64,000 bases of DNA from Chamaecrista fasciculata (Eukaryota; Streptophyta; Magnoliopsida; Fabales; Fabaceae): positions 186,001-250,000 of the forward strand of contig QANZ01053660.1 of NCBI GenBank assembly GCA_003254925.1. The letters run 5' to 3'. A model generated the notes under the pieces. That model was not told the origin of the DNA and did no database searches. It worked only from the letters and a program-made list of their open reading frames with translations. Every line of letters begins with the position of its first letter. Position 1 is the stretch's first letter. Shown one piece after another: positions 40,683 to 53,190 of this stretch. Both the position numbers and the translations under genes were made by a program.

Positions 40683-43261
40683 TTAGGGATGAATATAGTA
40701 TCCGATTGCCACACTGACAAGAGCAACCATGCAAACATACAGCAAGGGAAAGCCCACCTGAACACTTTTCACATGGATTCCTCTCTTCAACATCTCCTAT
40801 AAAGGTCAAATAAACCAGGATCAAACAGTTAATTAGCAGCTAAAAAGAGTATTATTATATAGCTTAAGCTCACAAAGTATCAGAAGACCAGAAGGTACCA
40901 CCAAATAACCACACGGCACACAAGTTATAATGAACTTAAAACTGAATAGAGGGAGTTGATGTATCAAAACTTTAATTTTGCACTACCAACTAAAACTACT
41001 ATGTGTGTCAGCACATCTTCCCGTGATAGGTAAAACTGAAAGTATTGGTACCTAAGTAAAAACCACTCATCATCTAGCTTATCTCTCAAACTTCGCAGAA
41101 GAAAATAGAGTCAGCTAAGCAAAACCAAGTTCTTCAATTTCTATGGCCTACTTTTCTAACCTGTATTGTCTCAACTCATGCAATCTTACAAAGATGAATA
41201 TTAAAAGATAAAAGTAACCTACCAACTCATTCTTAAGCATATCTTTTTGTCGAGTATTCTCAAACTTCTCTTCATTCAGCTTCTTGATTACAAGTTCAGC
41301 CTGCAAAGACGATAAGAGTAAATTGCAACCCTAGGAACTGGCTGGAGGAATTCAACCATACATGGAGATAACAATTTCTTCAACAAAATTGACATGGTAA
41401 AGCATTTTACAACATGGCACAATGTAAATTTTTGTTTCTAGATTGAGCTACAACAAAGATATTTGGTAACATCAAGCATTTTTTGTTTCCTTCAAGAATC
41501 AGCAATATCCTCAGTTCTTAAAATAGCCCATAGATAACTTCTGGTATTCAAATTCTCTACTGGTTCCAAAAATTTCGCCAGACATCGTGATAGAATTAAA
41601 TTTACTGGTCTCAACATATATATGGACTTAAAAAAAATTGAGATCAAGGTCACCATGACACTAAAGTTTAACCTAAACCGAGAAACTCTGACCTCTCTTA
41701 GCTTTGAATCCATTAAACTTAACCTTGACTTCAATTCCTCAGAATCCTTGGCTAATATAAACTGCACAGCATCTTTTTCTTTCATATCATTGACAATCTC
41801 AGATGGACCAGAGACAATAGCTTTGTTTGCTCTGTCATCCTCCAAATCATGGGCTGTTTCCAAAACCTTGACATCCTCAGCATCCTGGTACAAAGGAATA
41901 AATATTGGCAGAGGGAAACTGTTTTTTATTTAAAATAAGAGAGCCCCAAATTCTTCTCTACTACCATGTTAAACTAGAACTTATTTTAGAGAAAAAGATT
42001 ATAATTCTGTAAATGTAGCTATCAGAACACTGAAAATTGTTAGACCATAACAAAGGATTTAGGTTTGAAAGGTGAATACCATAGAAGGGGGAGGTATGTT
42101 TTCAACTCCACTTGGCACCCTATCTTTTTGCACGTGAATTTCATTGGTGGATAGATCCTGCTTTGTTTCTCCATTCACTGCCACTGGAAGCAATACTGGG
42201 GAGGAAGGTGGGCTGATAAGAACCACCCTTAGTTTCTTCTCCTCAATATACTTCTCACTGTCTTTTGCGAACTGCAAAAGGATAAACAAGTTGAATTAGT
42301 TCAAGAAAAATAAAAAGCAATTATATACTAAATCTTAACTTTCCACCAACAATACACCAGCAACCTCAAATCAGAGAGAAAATGAATAATTGATATGACT
42401 TTACCATGTCAGATGTGATGTCACTTTCTGTTGTTCCAAAGGGAACCGCTGTGCTTTGGATCAAGAACTTGTCTTTACATTGCATATCAGGTGGTGCTGA
42501 GCGCTGAGCTTGCATGGTAACTGCATGCAACCAAAAAACATTGATTAATTCTGTTAGTGCAACTGTGATTTTATTCATGTTTGATGATACATATTAGACA
42601 CTGATACACGGCAGCAGCCAATTCAGATTTAGTAAAATGTAAAAACTATAAACTATTTAAAGAGCATGAACCGATGTTAAGATAATAGACAAGTACCAGT
42701 AAACTCGCCTATTCCTTTAGGCTTAATGATCCCTATGTTTGGTCTCACACAATAATTCTTGGGTGACGTCGTCTTCACCTGCCAATATATTAGAAAATTT
42801 TAAAAAACTTTCTTCACATTTTAGTGAATTACTTTTGGTCATATATTATATGTAAAGATACCAGAAAAGATTGTACATTACAGACACTGCTGCAATTCAC
42901 TAATTTCTACAAGAACAAAGGGCACAAAGAGAACTTAATACGTAGTGCACAACCTAGGGGATGAATACCGCACCTTAAACGCCACATACTGATCAGACTT
43001 GTTTACGAGTTGAATCAAGCATGAACTCAGTTTTTTCAATTCAACTACACAGACAAGAGAACAAGAGCAATGTCAGCATCACAAACTATGGGAGAAGGTA
43101 CGCTATATGTAAGATTATTAAATAACTTAAATCTCAATAAATAATGTAATTAGCTTGAAATTTGGAGGTCGGAAGCGGGAAGCAGGATTAGCTTTCATGT
43201 TTCAATACTTACAAACAAATTTGAGATCCCGCGGTTCAACTTCCAGAAGCTCCGTCGTCAT
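40683..43261 (-). CDS. VAP27: VAP27 vesicle-associated protein (VAMP-associated protein homologue)
   Basis: Eight coding exons, transcribed leftwards: 43261-43213, 43044-42974, 42778-42697, 42520-42405, 42271-42080, 41884-41693, 41300-41223 and 40796-40683, give 297 residues. VAP proteins are ER tail-anchored tethers that bind FFAT-type motifs at ER contacts with plasma membrane, endosomes and mitochondria. The MSP domain (about 1-125) starts TTELLEVEPRDLKFVFELKK and has the signature VKTTSPKNYCVRPNIGII. A charged linker, a coiled coil (about 205-260, KLNEEKFENTRQKDMLKNEL) and one C-terminal helix (about 274-295, GFPLLYVCMVALVSVAIGYY) complete the type I VAP27 plan. A 5' UTR intron is likely at 43269-43787 (AA|GTAAGT...TTTTAG). 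The gene ends convergent with NHX. Confidence 0.95.
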
Positions 43262-43268
43262 GGCTGTA

Positions 43269-43787
43269 CTAAAATAAAAAAATGAACACGAATCAAGTTA
43301 GATCATGATAACGCCGAAGCTAATTAAATTATGAGATGATTTATACGGCACTATTTCATAATCAGATCTCCAGAGCACATATATAAGGCCTAATTAAAAA
43401 CAATATATCTCACTCGTAAGCATCCACAGTAACAGAGTTCTTTTCTATTAATTAACGATGATCGTGACTGATACAAGAGACTAACAACTAAATTCCATGA
43501 GAAATACAAACTCCATGATGTAGATGCAGGATAAGACTAACAACTTAATTCTATCAGAAATGGAAACTCGAAACACATTCCTCGCGCATTACATATATCG
43601 TACTATCGTGATGATCAATGCCGCCGAGAATCACATAATTGACATATAAAACAGAGAAAGAAACGCCAGACAGTGGTATCCAGCCATACAACAAAATAAT
43701 TGCGCCCATAGTTAACAATGTAGATTGAAGAGTAGAGTGTGAGAGAGTGAAAAAGAAGAGCAAGAAGAGAGATAGTTACTTACTTAC
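43269..43787 (-). other. Probable 5' UTR intron of VAP27
   Basis: On the minus strand a GTAAGTAAGTAAC donor follows CTTTCC...CCAA at 43788, and a TTTATTTTAG acceptor lies eight bases before the ATG. The region up to about 44115 is CT-rich on the minus strand, as expected for the leader and core promoter. Confidence 0.6.
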
Positions 43788-44164
43788 TTGGAAACAGAGG
43801 AACCCTAAGTTATGAGAGAGAGGAGGAAGAAGCGCGAATCCAAGAATGTAAGAAGCAAGAGAAAGTGATCGATGTGATGATCCAATTTAGCAATTTCGAA
43901 TGAGAGAGAAAGAAGGACGGTTGGTAGTGAAGGAGAAGCAGGAAGAGTAAGGGAATGGAATATTCAGATTTGAGAAAACTTTTAGAGAGAGAAAGTAAGA
44001 GAGAGAAATGAAGAAGAATAGAAGAAGAAGAAGAAGGAGCATTGGGAAATGGGAATCGTGGGCGTTGGTTACGTGGGTGTGAGCGGTTGTACCAGCTGCC
44101 ACCTCCACCTTTCACCTTCCTTTTTCTCTTCCTCTCTCTCTCTCCCTTCTTTATTTTTTTTTTG

Positions 44165-44583
44165 GGGTAAATTACAGGAAGGTCCTTATTATAGTTTGAC
44201 TCATTTACAGAAAAGGTTCATGTGGTTTAAAAAGTGACAAATAAGGGTATGTCGTTTGCTCCGTTAACAAAAAAGGGTGTTGAGGTATATTTTTGTCCAA
44301 AATTTGATAGAAATCTTGGTTAAAATACTATTTTAAGACCCTAACTATGAAAATATTAATCTTGGCTAAAAATTAAGTTTTTTTAAGCTAAAAATTAATA
44401 ATTAAGGTCTTAAAATAATATTTTACCCAAGATTTTTGTCAAATTTTGGATGAAAATATATCTCAAGACATATTTTTGTTAACAGAGCAAACCACATGCT
44501 CTCATTTGTCACTTTTTAAACCATTAGGACCATTTCTGTAAATGGCACAAACTACAGGAACCTTATGTGTAATTTACCCTTTT
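44165..44583. mobile_element. Inverted-repeat MITE just upstream of VAP27
   Basis: The ends are GGGGTAAATTACAGGAAGGT and its partner TGTGTAATTTACCC. Internal pairs include AAGTGACAAATAAGGG/TCATTTGTCACTTTT, TTTGCTCCGTTAAC/GTTAACAGAGCAAA and TTAAAATACTATTTTAAGACC/its complement near 44400. The 419-bp element is non-coding and shares end motifs with those at 32489 and 63140. Confidence 0.75.
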
Positions 44584-47500
44584 TTTTCTAAAACACTTTT
44601 TTTAATCTCTTACTTATTAGTATTTTTTTTAATTTAGTTCTTCTTAAATTTTATTTCAATTTAGTCCCTTATAAATTGTTTTGTTTCAATACAAAAAATT
44701 ACTTATGATGACTAATTTTAATAACAAAAAAAAAAGTGAATTTCCGTGACAATTGATGTCATTTAGTTTTATCAACTAATGATGTTATATTTATATCTTT
44801 AATTAATTAATGTTGTTATCAAGTAATGATGTTATATTTATATCATTTAGTATGTAATCAGTTTAGTAAAAAAACTAGTCACATGTACTAAAATTGACGA
44901 CAATTTTTTTTGAGACATTGAATCGAGAAGTGTAATTTAAAAGAGATCGAATTGGAAAAAGGTGATTACGATGAGGGACCAAAATGAAGTTTTAGTCCTT
45001 CTTATTTCTTTTCAATTTATTAAATTACAATTACACTCTCCCACTTAACACACTAATATTGTGTCTCAAGTCAACTCGATTTAAATTTTGGCAAAAAAAA
45101 AAATCGATTTAATCAGAATTAATTTAATCATTCTTGTGTTAATTATCATTCCATCATTTTTAAAAATTGAATTTTCTTTAGTAAACCTTTTGCTTGTGTT
45201 GAGGGGAAGTTAGAGAAGCCACAAGACAAACTAGCTGGCAATGGCATGCCAAATCAAGTTTGCTCCAAATAATCCTGCTTCCACTAATTCATGTCAAACC
45301 CACCGAAAGAATATATATATATATATATATATATTAGGGGCTTTGCGCACCCTAACGGGCACGCAAATATGTATGTAAAATAAATAAGAGACTAAATTGT
45401 TAACTTAGTAAAGAAAGAGAGACCAAATAATAAATTTTCTCTTATTTTTAATTTTATAGACTATAGTTTTAAACATGGAAAGGAGTGGAGCCATATAATA
45501 TAAGATATATCTTATAACATGAGAAACCAGAGATTGAATAAAAAAGGAAAAGGAATTAAAATTAATTTAATAAATGATAAAGAGACACGAAAAAGGAAAA
45601 AGAATGAAGAAAAAGCATATTTCTTGCATATTGTTTTGTGTATAGTAGTACTAAAAACAAGTAAAAAGGTTCAATTGTTCAAAGTTTTCTTGTTACTTTC
45701 TTTCTTTTGGCTTCTCTTTTCTTCTTTCCTTCGTTTATTAAAATTGGTATGTGGTAGGTACCAAAATCAACACGCATAGAAAAGAAGAAGGTACAGGGAT
45801 ATAAAGGGAGTAATTATCAATTAAAATCATCACCAAATCCTCATAAAAAAAATCATCACCAAATAAAAGCCTATAAATCCATATACTTTAGAAGTTTTAA
45901 AGCCTATGTACAAAAGAATTTTCTTTTTCTTCTATAAACATTATGTCACCGCTCTCCCATTAATAAGTGTGATGTTGTTGAATTGATCTCACATATCTAG
46001 CGTTTTATAGCTCAATTTTTTTTTGGGTCAGAATTTTATAGCTCAAATTTTTTATGNATAATCGAACTTTTTACACCAATCATTATCATAATCATAATCA
46101 TAATCTTTATAAATCAGATGAGTTGCTCTTTCCACCTTAAAGTAGTATTTGGTGTGTGAGTGAGAGTTTCAACTTTTTTATGTATTTAAATAGTAGAATG
46201 ATGTTACATATTTTGAAATAAATTTAAAATAATATATTCAGAAATAAGCTTCAAAACTTATGTATGATTAATGATAAAACACATGTCATGTGTTTGTATT
46301 TAATTTTAATAAAACTAGCTAACCTCTCTTGTAGATAGATTAGCTAAAATACACATAATCTCATCCAAACATCAGAAATATTAAATAGATTAAGGAAGAA
46401 AATATAGATATAAATAAAAATTTGTTTAACTTTTACTATTTTCTACTATATAAAACAATAATTATACATTATTTTTTAGAAAAATGTATATAATCTAATT
46501 GATATGAATTCATTTGTTTACCTATCATCTTGGATTTCGGAATCCAAATATTTGTTTATAAGAGAGTCTGATTAAATCATGAGTTTGACACGTTAAAATT
46601 ATCTTAAAGAGACAAATGAAACAATATTAGAACAACTTCAATTAGAGGCTAGACGCGCCCCAAAACATCACTTAGAGAGAGGGTGACGAAATGGGTATGT
46701 GCCGCGAGAATGTGTTACGGCGCACATGAGGAATTGTGTTGTGGCGTACGATTGTTTTTAAGTCTCACATAAAATAGTTGTCTTATGAGTTATTTTCTTC
46801 TCTTATAAATAGAAGTGTTTTTTCACTAGTTCACTTGATGATTCTATGTGTTTGAAAGTAAGCTCTCATTTAATATTATTTTCTCTCTCTCTCATAATTT
46901 TTCTTTTGCACATCAATTGTGAAAACATAGTTCTATCTCTAGTAGGTAAAGTTCATTTTTTGGTCTTTCACTCACCCAAATTTCAAAACTAGGTTTAAGA
47001 TTTCATATAATAAATGAGAGAAGATGAGCATATGAGTCAGATGACACATCAACAAAAAAAATGTTACATTTGCTTCATTTGGATCTTCACGAGCCATGTC
47101 AACAACATCAACTGAATCAGCTCACACATTGATGTTTTATGGTAGTTTTTTTTTTTTCATCAAATGTTGTATGATAGTTTCACTAACAAAGTTAGGGAGT
47201 GAAGTACAATTGACTCAAATGTAAAAAACTGAAGGCACAATTGAAAAAAAAAAATAGAGATATAATTCAAATTTATTTTATAATTTGGGGTATCCGAAGT
47301 ACTTTTTCCTTTATATCATTAAAACACAATAAAAATTTGTGAAAAAGAAAAGATTAATTGTTTTCTTACAACTTGTGTAAGAAATAATTAAAATTTAAAA
47401 ATATACACATATCCTCTAAAACATATAAAATCGTTAGTGTATATATATATTCATGAAAAAAAAAAAGCTGGGGTCCAGGTCACTAACAAAACCTTCAAGT

Positions 47501-48497
47501 CTCAACCCCCAAAGTGGGTGGCTCCTGTGAAGTATGAACTGAAACAAGTCCTTTCTATTCAGTAGACAAATGAGAAACACATTTTTTTTTAAAATACAAA
47601 ACTAGAAGTTCTTAAAACGAAAAGGAAACATAGCTATTAAAACACATTTATTTTACCATAAAATTAAGGTCTGTTTGATGCGTTTAATTTGACTAATTCG
47701 GATTGTTTTTTCGTATAATCATAAAATAGTTCATATTTATTAATTTTACAGCTTGAATAAAGATTAATATTTTATTGAACTGAGAGATTGCACGATGAAA
47801 AATAAAAGTTTTCTAATAAATTGTTTATAAAAAAAATTTAAAACTCAGATTAAGATAGTTATCGTTCTAACCAGATTTTTATTTTAACACTGCTTCTTAA
47901 TGAACCTCTTGGCTCTTTTTCCTTGTCACATTCTTATCTATTGAATCTATGTTATTAATTTAAAGTGTTAATTTTTAACTAAATCCCTTATGTTCTCTTT
48001 ATATCTTCTTCTGATGATGTTCAAAATATGGTAATAAAACACTGCTAAATTAAATTTTCGTATAATCAAATTCTTGTAATTTTGAAAGAAAAAACCTAGT
48101 AAAATACATAGTTTAAAAGTTTCAATTTTAATTAATTTTACTTTTGACTGATGATTTATTTTCCACCTTGCTTGAACAACAATCTGTGTAATGAAAATGA
48201 GGCAAACAAACTTATTTTATGGATTAACAAATGGTATTAATTAAAAAGCTTAAGAATAAATAATGTATTCATGAAATTAAAGAATTAAGATTTGAGGAGG
48301 ATCTTGTTGTGAACGTTGAAGAGAAAACGACATATACTGAAGTCTGAAAATGTGCACCGAAGTTTTTTTTGGGAAGACGACGATATGAACAAAGCCGAAA
48401 GCCCGAAACCTAAACGAATACAAATACTCAAATAGCTTCCAAACTCTTAAAAATCCAATCTTCGATACTAACGAAGTCATCACACTCCAAATGTTCG
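44584..48497. other. Gene-free AT-rich spacer
   Basis: Nearly 4 kb without a recognisable gene. It contains an (AT)n run at about 45310-45334, an N at 46057 and a stretch at about 46640-46990 (TATAAATAGAAG at about 46805 followed by a pyrimidine-rich tract) that may be an old LTR promoter. None of these could be assigned to a family. Confidence 0.45.
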
Positions 48498-48505
48498 TAT
48501 AAATA
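48498..48505 (+). promoter_or_regulatory. TATA box of the acyl carrier protein gene
   Basis: TATAAATA lies 134 bp before the second base-set of the leader and 141 bp before the ATG at 48639. A CT-rich leader (48598-48636) lies between them. Confidence 0.6.
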
Positions 48506-48638
48506 ATCCCACTTTTTCACTCATTTCCTCACACACTAACGCACACACACATTCTTCGTGCCCTCCGTCATTTTTTCCTCTTTTCCATTTTCAATCTCAG
48601 ATCTCTTTCTCTCTCTCTTTCTATCGCTGTCTCTTCCA

Positions 48639-51040
48639 ATGGCTTCTTTCACTGCTACCTCCATCTCTATGACCTCGCTTTCTCCAGCCTCTTTCAAGCA
48701 ATCTCTGGTATTCTATTCTCCTTTTTCCTTTTTATTCCATGTCTTGCTGTTTGATTTATCTCCAATCTGTTTCGATTTAAGCTTTACAGTGTTCAAATGT
48801 GCACGCATGGTGTTCGATTTATGTTCTGTTTGAAATCTTTTGGGATCGGCCTGCATGTGGGTGCATATGCTGATGTGCTAAAAGTTTATTTTTGAGCTTG
48901 TGCGTGCGTGGTTAGGAGATGGGGTTAGTTTAAACTTGGTGTCTTTTGAGTGCTATATCTGAGTTTCCAGTTTAAATGAATGAATTGGGTGTTTAGATTT
49001 GACATTGATTTAAACTTTTTGGAGTTTTCTTTATTTTCTAAAACACGTTTATGGGAGGACTATTTCCATTAAATGGTTAAGAGTTCTGAAATTGAGCTTG
49101 AATTTAGATTATTAAAGGTTTCTTTGGCCACTGTATTATAGTCTGCAGAACTTGTGAACTTCTAGCTATTCTCATCGGAAGTGGGTCCTCTAAAGTGAAA
49201 AAAATTGTGGAGCGTGTGAAGTGTAGAGAGATAGAGAGAAATAGATACGAAATATATGAAAGATATTTTATTAATATACTGAGTCCATGAATTTGATCAT
49301 TGGAGACTATGTCAGCTTGCTACACTATCATAATCTGTTCAAATAACCTACCCAATCTTCTTTTGACGATGCACCAATTTATTGTCGTGGCTTTATGACT
49401 AACGAAAGAAAATAGTCTTTTTCTATCTGTTTCCTGGTTACTTGTAATTATTTTCATCTTTCTGGACTTGTTTAATTCTTTCTTGTTCTATGTTGTTTTA
49501 GGGCCCTGCCAGGATTTCAAACCCAAACTTAGTTTCCTTTTCAATCAAAGGGAGAGCTTTTCCATCGTTTACATTGCAGCCCAGAGTACCTCGGTTTCAA
49601 GTTACATGTGCAGTAAGTTTTTAAGTCCTAAACTCTTGCATAGTTTATAATTTACTCCTAGTTATCTTCCTTAGCAGTGGAAATCTTTATTTGTAATTCA
49701 TTGTTAAACTTTTCGGCTTTGACATTTAAGTCAACGTTTTACTTTTACAAATTAAACATCAGTATAATGGATTTAATTATTGACGAAAAATCATTTTGCA
49801 TTACAGAATTGATATTGCATCATTATGTGAATGTGTAACCCTGTGTAACATAATCTATAAAATACTTTGTGGGATAATAGGTGGCTTAATTTTTGTCATC
49901 TCCTTCATCTCTTTCTCCAGTCTGATGCTCAGAGAAGAGATTTGAATTATGGGTAGCTCACTGCTCATATATCGTCTGTACTCTGTAGTTTCTGCCACTG
50001 AAAGCTAATAACATACTGAATCATCTCCATTACAAAAGGCCAAACTATGTGCTTAAAAAGTTAGGATTACTGAAAACTGTAACTTAGACATCTGCATGGA
50101 GCTAACATGGCCAAACTTTTGTTATTAATGGCAGGCCAAACCCGAGACCGTGGATAAGGTGTGTGCCATAGTCAAGAAACAATTGGCAGTTCCAGATGGT
50201 ACTACTGTCAGTGGAGAGTCCAAATTTACTGATCTTGGAGCTGATTCTCTTGACACGGTATGTGACAATGTTATTATGACTTATGAACTATTGTTGTGGA
50301 ATAAATTTTGAACACTCTCAACATAGTGAAGATCAATACAAGTAACCAAATACATTATGTACCCAGAGTTAAAGCTTAGAACCTCTTTTCTGTCGTTGGA
50401 GTGTTTCCTATAATTTCTATTCTTTTCTGTGTCTCTCTTCTTGATTTTCATCCCTTTTTGGGGGAAGGAATAAGAGTCATTTGAAAGCAGGACACCGTAA
50501 CAGGTTGATATTTAAGTTAAGCACATAAATGTCCTCTTACCATGGTATAATAATTGTGGTACCCCAGATGTGAATCAAGAGCATCCTTTTGCAGGCTTTT
50601 ACTTACCCTATGATAGTATGATATGTTTTCCAAACAAGAAAAAGGGTTGGTTACTGCAGTAAACTAGAAACTCCAACAGATATTTCATCTATGCTACTTG
50701 ATATACAGAAGCTAGCTATTCACATCGCCTTTACTTTGCAATATTGCTGTCCTTCATAGAGTGCTTAGATTGCTTTAGCTTTTTAAGGGTTTTTCCCTCC
50801 CTTCCAACGGTTGCCTTATACCTTGAGTCCAAATCATTTTGAACACATGAGAATGTGTTGTATGCTTTACAATCCCATGCTTGGTGTTGTGAACTTTCTT
50901 TGTTCAAAATTGTGTAGGTCGAGATTGTGATGGGCCTTGAAGAGGAATTTGGAATTAGTGTGGAAGAAGATAGCGCCCAGGCCATTACCACCGTTCAGGA
51001 AGCAGCTGATATGATTGAAAAGCTTGTTGAGAAAAATTAG
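48639..51040 (+). CDS. ACP: Plastid acyl carrier protein
   Basis: Four exons (48639-48707, 49502-49612, 50135-50257, 50918-51040) give 141 residues. ACP carries the growing acyl chain during type II fatty acid synthesis in plastids, bound through 4'-phosphopantetheine. The first ~60 residues ([19 protein letters not shown]...[10 protein letters not shown]) are Ser-rich and basic, a chloroplast transit peptide; the mature part starts near [10 protein letters not shown] (residue 61). The carrier Ser is S98 in [11 protein letters not shown], followed across intron 3 by [13 protein letters not shown], the conserved helix II. The protein ends [12 protein letters not shown]. Exon and size pattern fit plant plastid ACPs. 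The isoform number cannot be given. Confidence 0.96.
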
Positions 51041-52141
51041 AGCTTGATATATATATAGAGGAAGCAAATATGTTTCATACTTTTGGTGAAAGGGGGTATT
51101 AATATCCTGGTGTTTCAGTTTAAATTTCCTCTAGCAACTGGTAGATCTATTTTAAACACTTCTAGGGCAACTGTATTACACTTTTTATCTTTGTAGAACT
51201 TGTGCCATTTTCTTGTTCTGTTGACTGAGATTTGTCATTTATTTAATGTTACACATGTTTCAAGAGTGCGTCCTCCGACACAACCCGCTATCCCTATTAT
51301 TAGATTCTTGATCAGCATATTTTAGTTCTTTATTACAAAATTCTATTTTTAGTTCTCCATGTTTATGTAATGTGTGTGCTCTCCAACTGAAAGGTATTGT
51401 TTTGAATCTTCCAATTCCAAAGGGTTGTATACAACCAGCAACCAATTGATTAACGACCTCGGTCATTGATCAACGACCTCGGTCTTCTATTATGGCTGAC
51501 CGTTTAGACTATATACTACTGATTCTAAAACACGAAAAAGCAATTATAAACAATGTGAGAAACATGACACTTATAGACCATCATTTTCATCAAGTATGCC
51601 ACAATTGGTTGTGATTTTGGCCAACCCTATCTACAATGAGGTGGGGTGGCTGGTGTGAGAGAAAATTTATGTTTTAATCTTTAAATTTTTTCGAAATTAA
51701 ATTTAATCTTTAAATATTAAAAATTTATTTNTAAAAAAAAAAGATGCGTCAATTAAATTAATTATGAAGACCGGATTAACTTGAGAATCTCTCCTCTTAA
51801 TTTCCAACCAGAGCAAGGTTTCCAGCTACGAGCAGGTTGTAAAGGTGGAAATGCAAAAGAATATTATAAATAAGCTCAATCATGAGCAGCTGATTTGAAA
51901 AGATACAGGACCTTTTCAACTTTCATGGAAAATCAAAAAAGAAAAAGCATCCTAAATAATTACAACCGGGAAATCTACAGTAGAATTGCAATAATTATGA
52001 CATTGATAGGAATTAACTTATTCTCAAGCCTGGCAAGAAATCAAAACAAAGGTTCCATTCCTAGCTATATGGCTCATACTATGAACAAATGAGAAAGTAA
52101 CATACAACGAAGAGAATCTAACCTTAAAGATCATTCACAAT
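51041..52141. other. ACP 3' UTR and AT-rich spacer
   Basis: Presumed ACP 3' UTR to about 51250; the rest is AT-rich. It contains a 15-bp tandem repeat at about 51454-51485 (ATTGATCAACGACCTCGGTC type) and an N at 51731. No gene was found. Confidence 0.45.
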
Positions 52142-52567
52142 TCACATTCTCTTGTACTGCATAGACCAATAAGCTACAAAACCAGCCAAAACAGCCATTG
52201 TTGGGTTAGAAAGAATGCTTCTAGGAACATTGGAAGTAGCCTGCACTAACCCAAATGGTGAAAATGCAGAAAGTGGCCCAGAAGCAACTATGTCATCTGG
52301 GTTTGGAGGGCTTGGAGTTGAAGGAATGGTGGGTATGTCAGAGCCAGTAGGAGTAGGCAAAACTCCACCAGGAGAAGGCAAAAGTGGAGAAATGTCTGGG
52401 GACAAATCTTGGAGAGAAGACAGAGAAGAAAGAGGGTCTATTGATGATGATGGTGAAGAAGAAGATGAAGTGGAAATTTTGGTATCAGGGTGCGAAGCTA
52501 AAGAAAGGAGGTAGGAGAGCATGAAAGCCATGAAAATGAGTGCATGATGAGCACTGAAGGAGGCCAT
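52142..52567 (-). CDS. Classical arabinogalactan protein (AGP25/26/27-like)
   Basis: A single exon of 141 residues. It starts with a signal peptide (MASFSAHHALIFMAFMLSYL, cleavage near residue 25) and continues with a Ser/Pro-rich domain containing SPDISPLLPSPGGVLPTP and PTIPSTPSPPNPDD. It ends in a hydrophobic segment (TMAVLAGFVAYWSM) with a short basic tail, the pattern of a GPI-anchor signal. The LLPSPGG...IPTIPS.PSPPNPD block is what I recall from Arabidopsis AGP25-27. The mature protein would be a wall/plasma membrane glycoprotein with hydroxyproline-linked arabinogalactan; its role is unknown. Confidence 0.75.
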   Translation of the reverse strand: MASFSAHHALIFMAFMLSYLLSLASHPDTKISTSSSSSPSSSIDPLSSLSSLQDLSPDISPLLPSPGGVLPTPTGSDIPTIPSTPSPPNPDDIVASGPLSAFSPFGLVQATSNVPRSILSNPTMAVLAGFVAYWSMQYKRM

Positions 52568-52967
52568 TCTAATTTCTAATATAATGTAAGAGGGAGAACT
52601 TAAGTTCTGAGGGGATTGAAGTGTATGTATGATGTGCTTTTGCCTTTTAGTGAGGAGTTAGGATTGCAAGCGTTAAATCTTTCTCCTTGGGTTTTCTTTT
52701 TTTCTTTAAGAAAGTATTCCCTTCCAAAGACTATGTGGGGTCTCCAGTTTAACCATGGTGTTAAGTTTGAGATTTGATAATACATCTCTGTTAAATATTT
52801 GATGGAAAAAAAATCATTCTGTATGATTTTACTTAGCTCAAATGAAGATTGTTGCTATCTTTACCGTCTTATTTGATTTAAATGAGATTAATATTCATCT
52901 AAATCTTAAAATGAATAAGCTAGCACGGTTCATTTAAAAAAAATTAAAGGACTATACGGGCGGGGTC
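52568..52967. other. AGP upstream spacer
   Basis: Leader and promoter of the minus-strand AGP gene; no other feature recognised. Confidence 0.4.
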
Positions 52968-53190
52968 AAATGACGAGTTTGTTGCCAACAAAGATTGACC
53001 CAGTTACTAAGGAGTCCACTCATAACTCATAAAGTCGCGAGTTCGATTTTTACTGCCAATGTGAGGACTTTATTAGTAGACGATCTGTAGGTATCTCTAT
53101 AAACATTTATAGAGTCTGGAGGCGTGTTTTAACCTTAGTAAGTTCCGAGCCTAACTCACCTAAACTTTTCTTTAAAAAAAAAAAATGACG
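52968..53190 (+). mobile_element. SINE-like retroposon (family copy 1)
   Basis: Flanked by AAATGACG (52968-52975 and 53183-53190). The body begins near TTGTTGCCAACAAAGATTG, has a B-box-like GAGTTCGATTT at about 53039-53049 and ends in an A12 tail. A diverged copy of the same family lies at 62675-62793 on the other strand. Confidence 0.65.

Noticed and set aside
43810..44115. 101-codon minus-strand frame before VAP27
   Set aside because: Lies in the CT-rich leader and promoter; Ser/Leu/Phe content follows base composition.
46640..46990. Possible LTR with TATA box
   Set aside because: No paired terminus, TG...CA ends or target duplication could be found, so only noted in the spacer entry.
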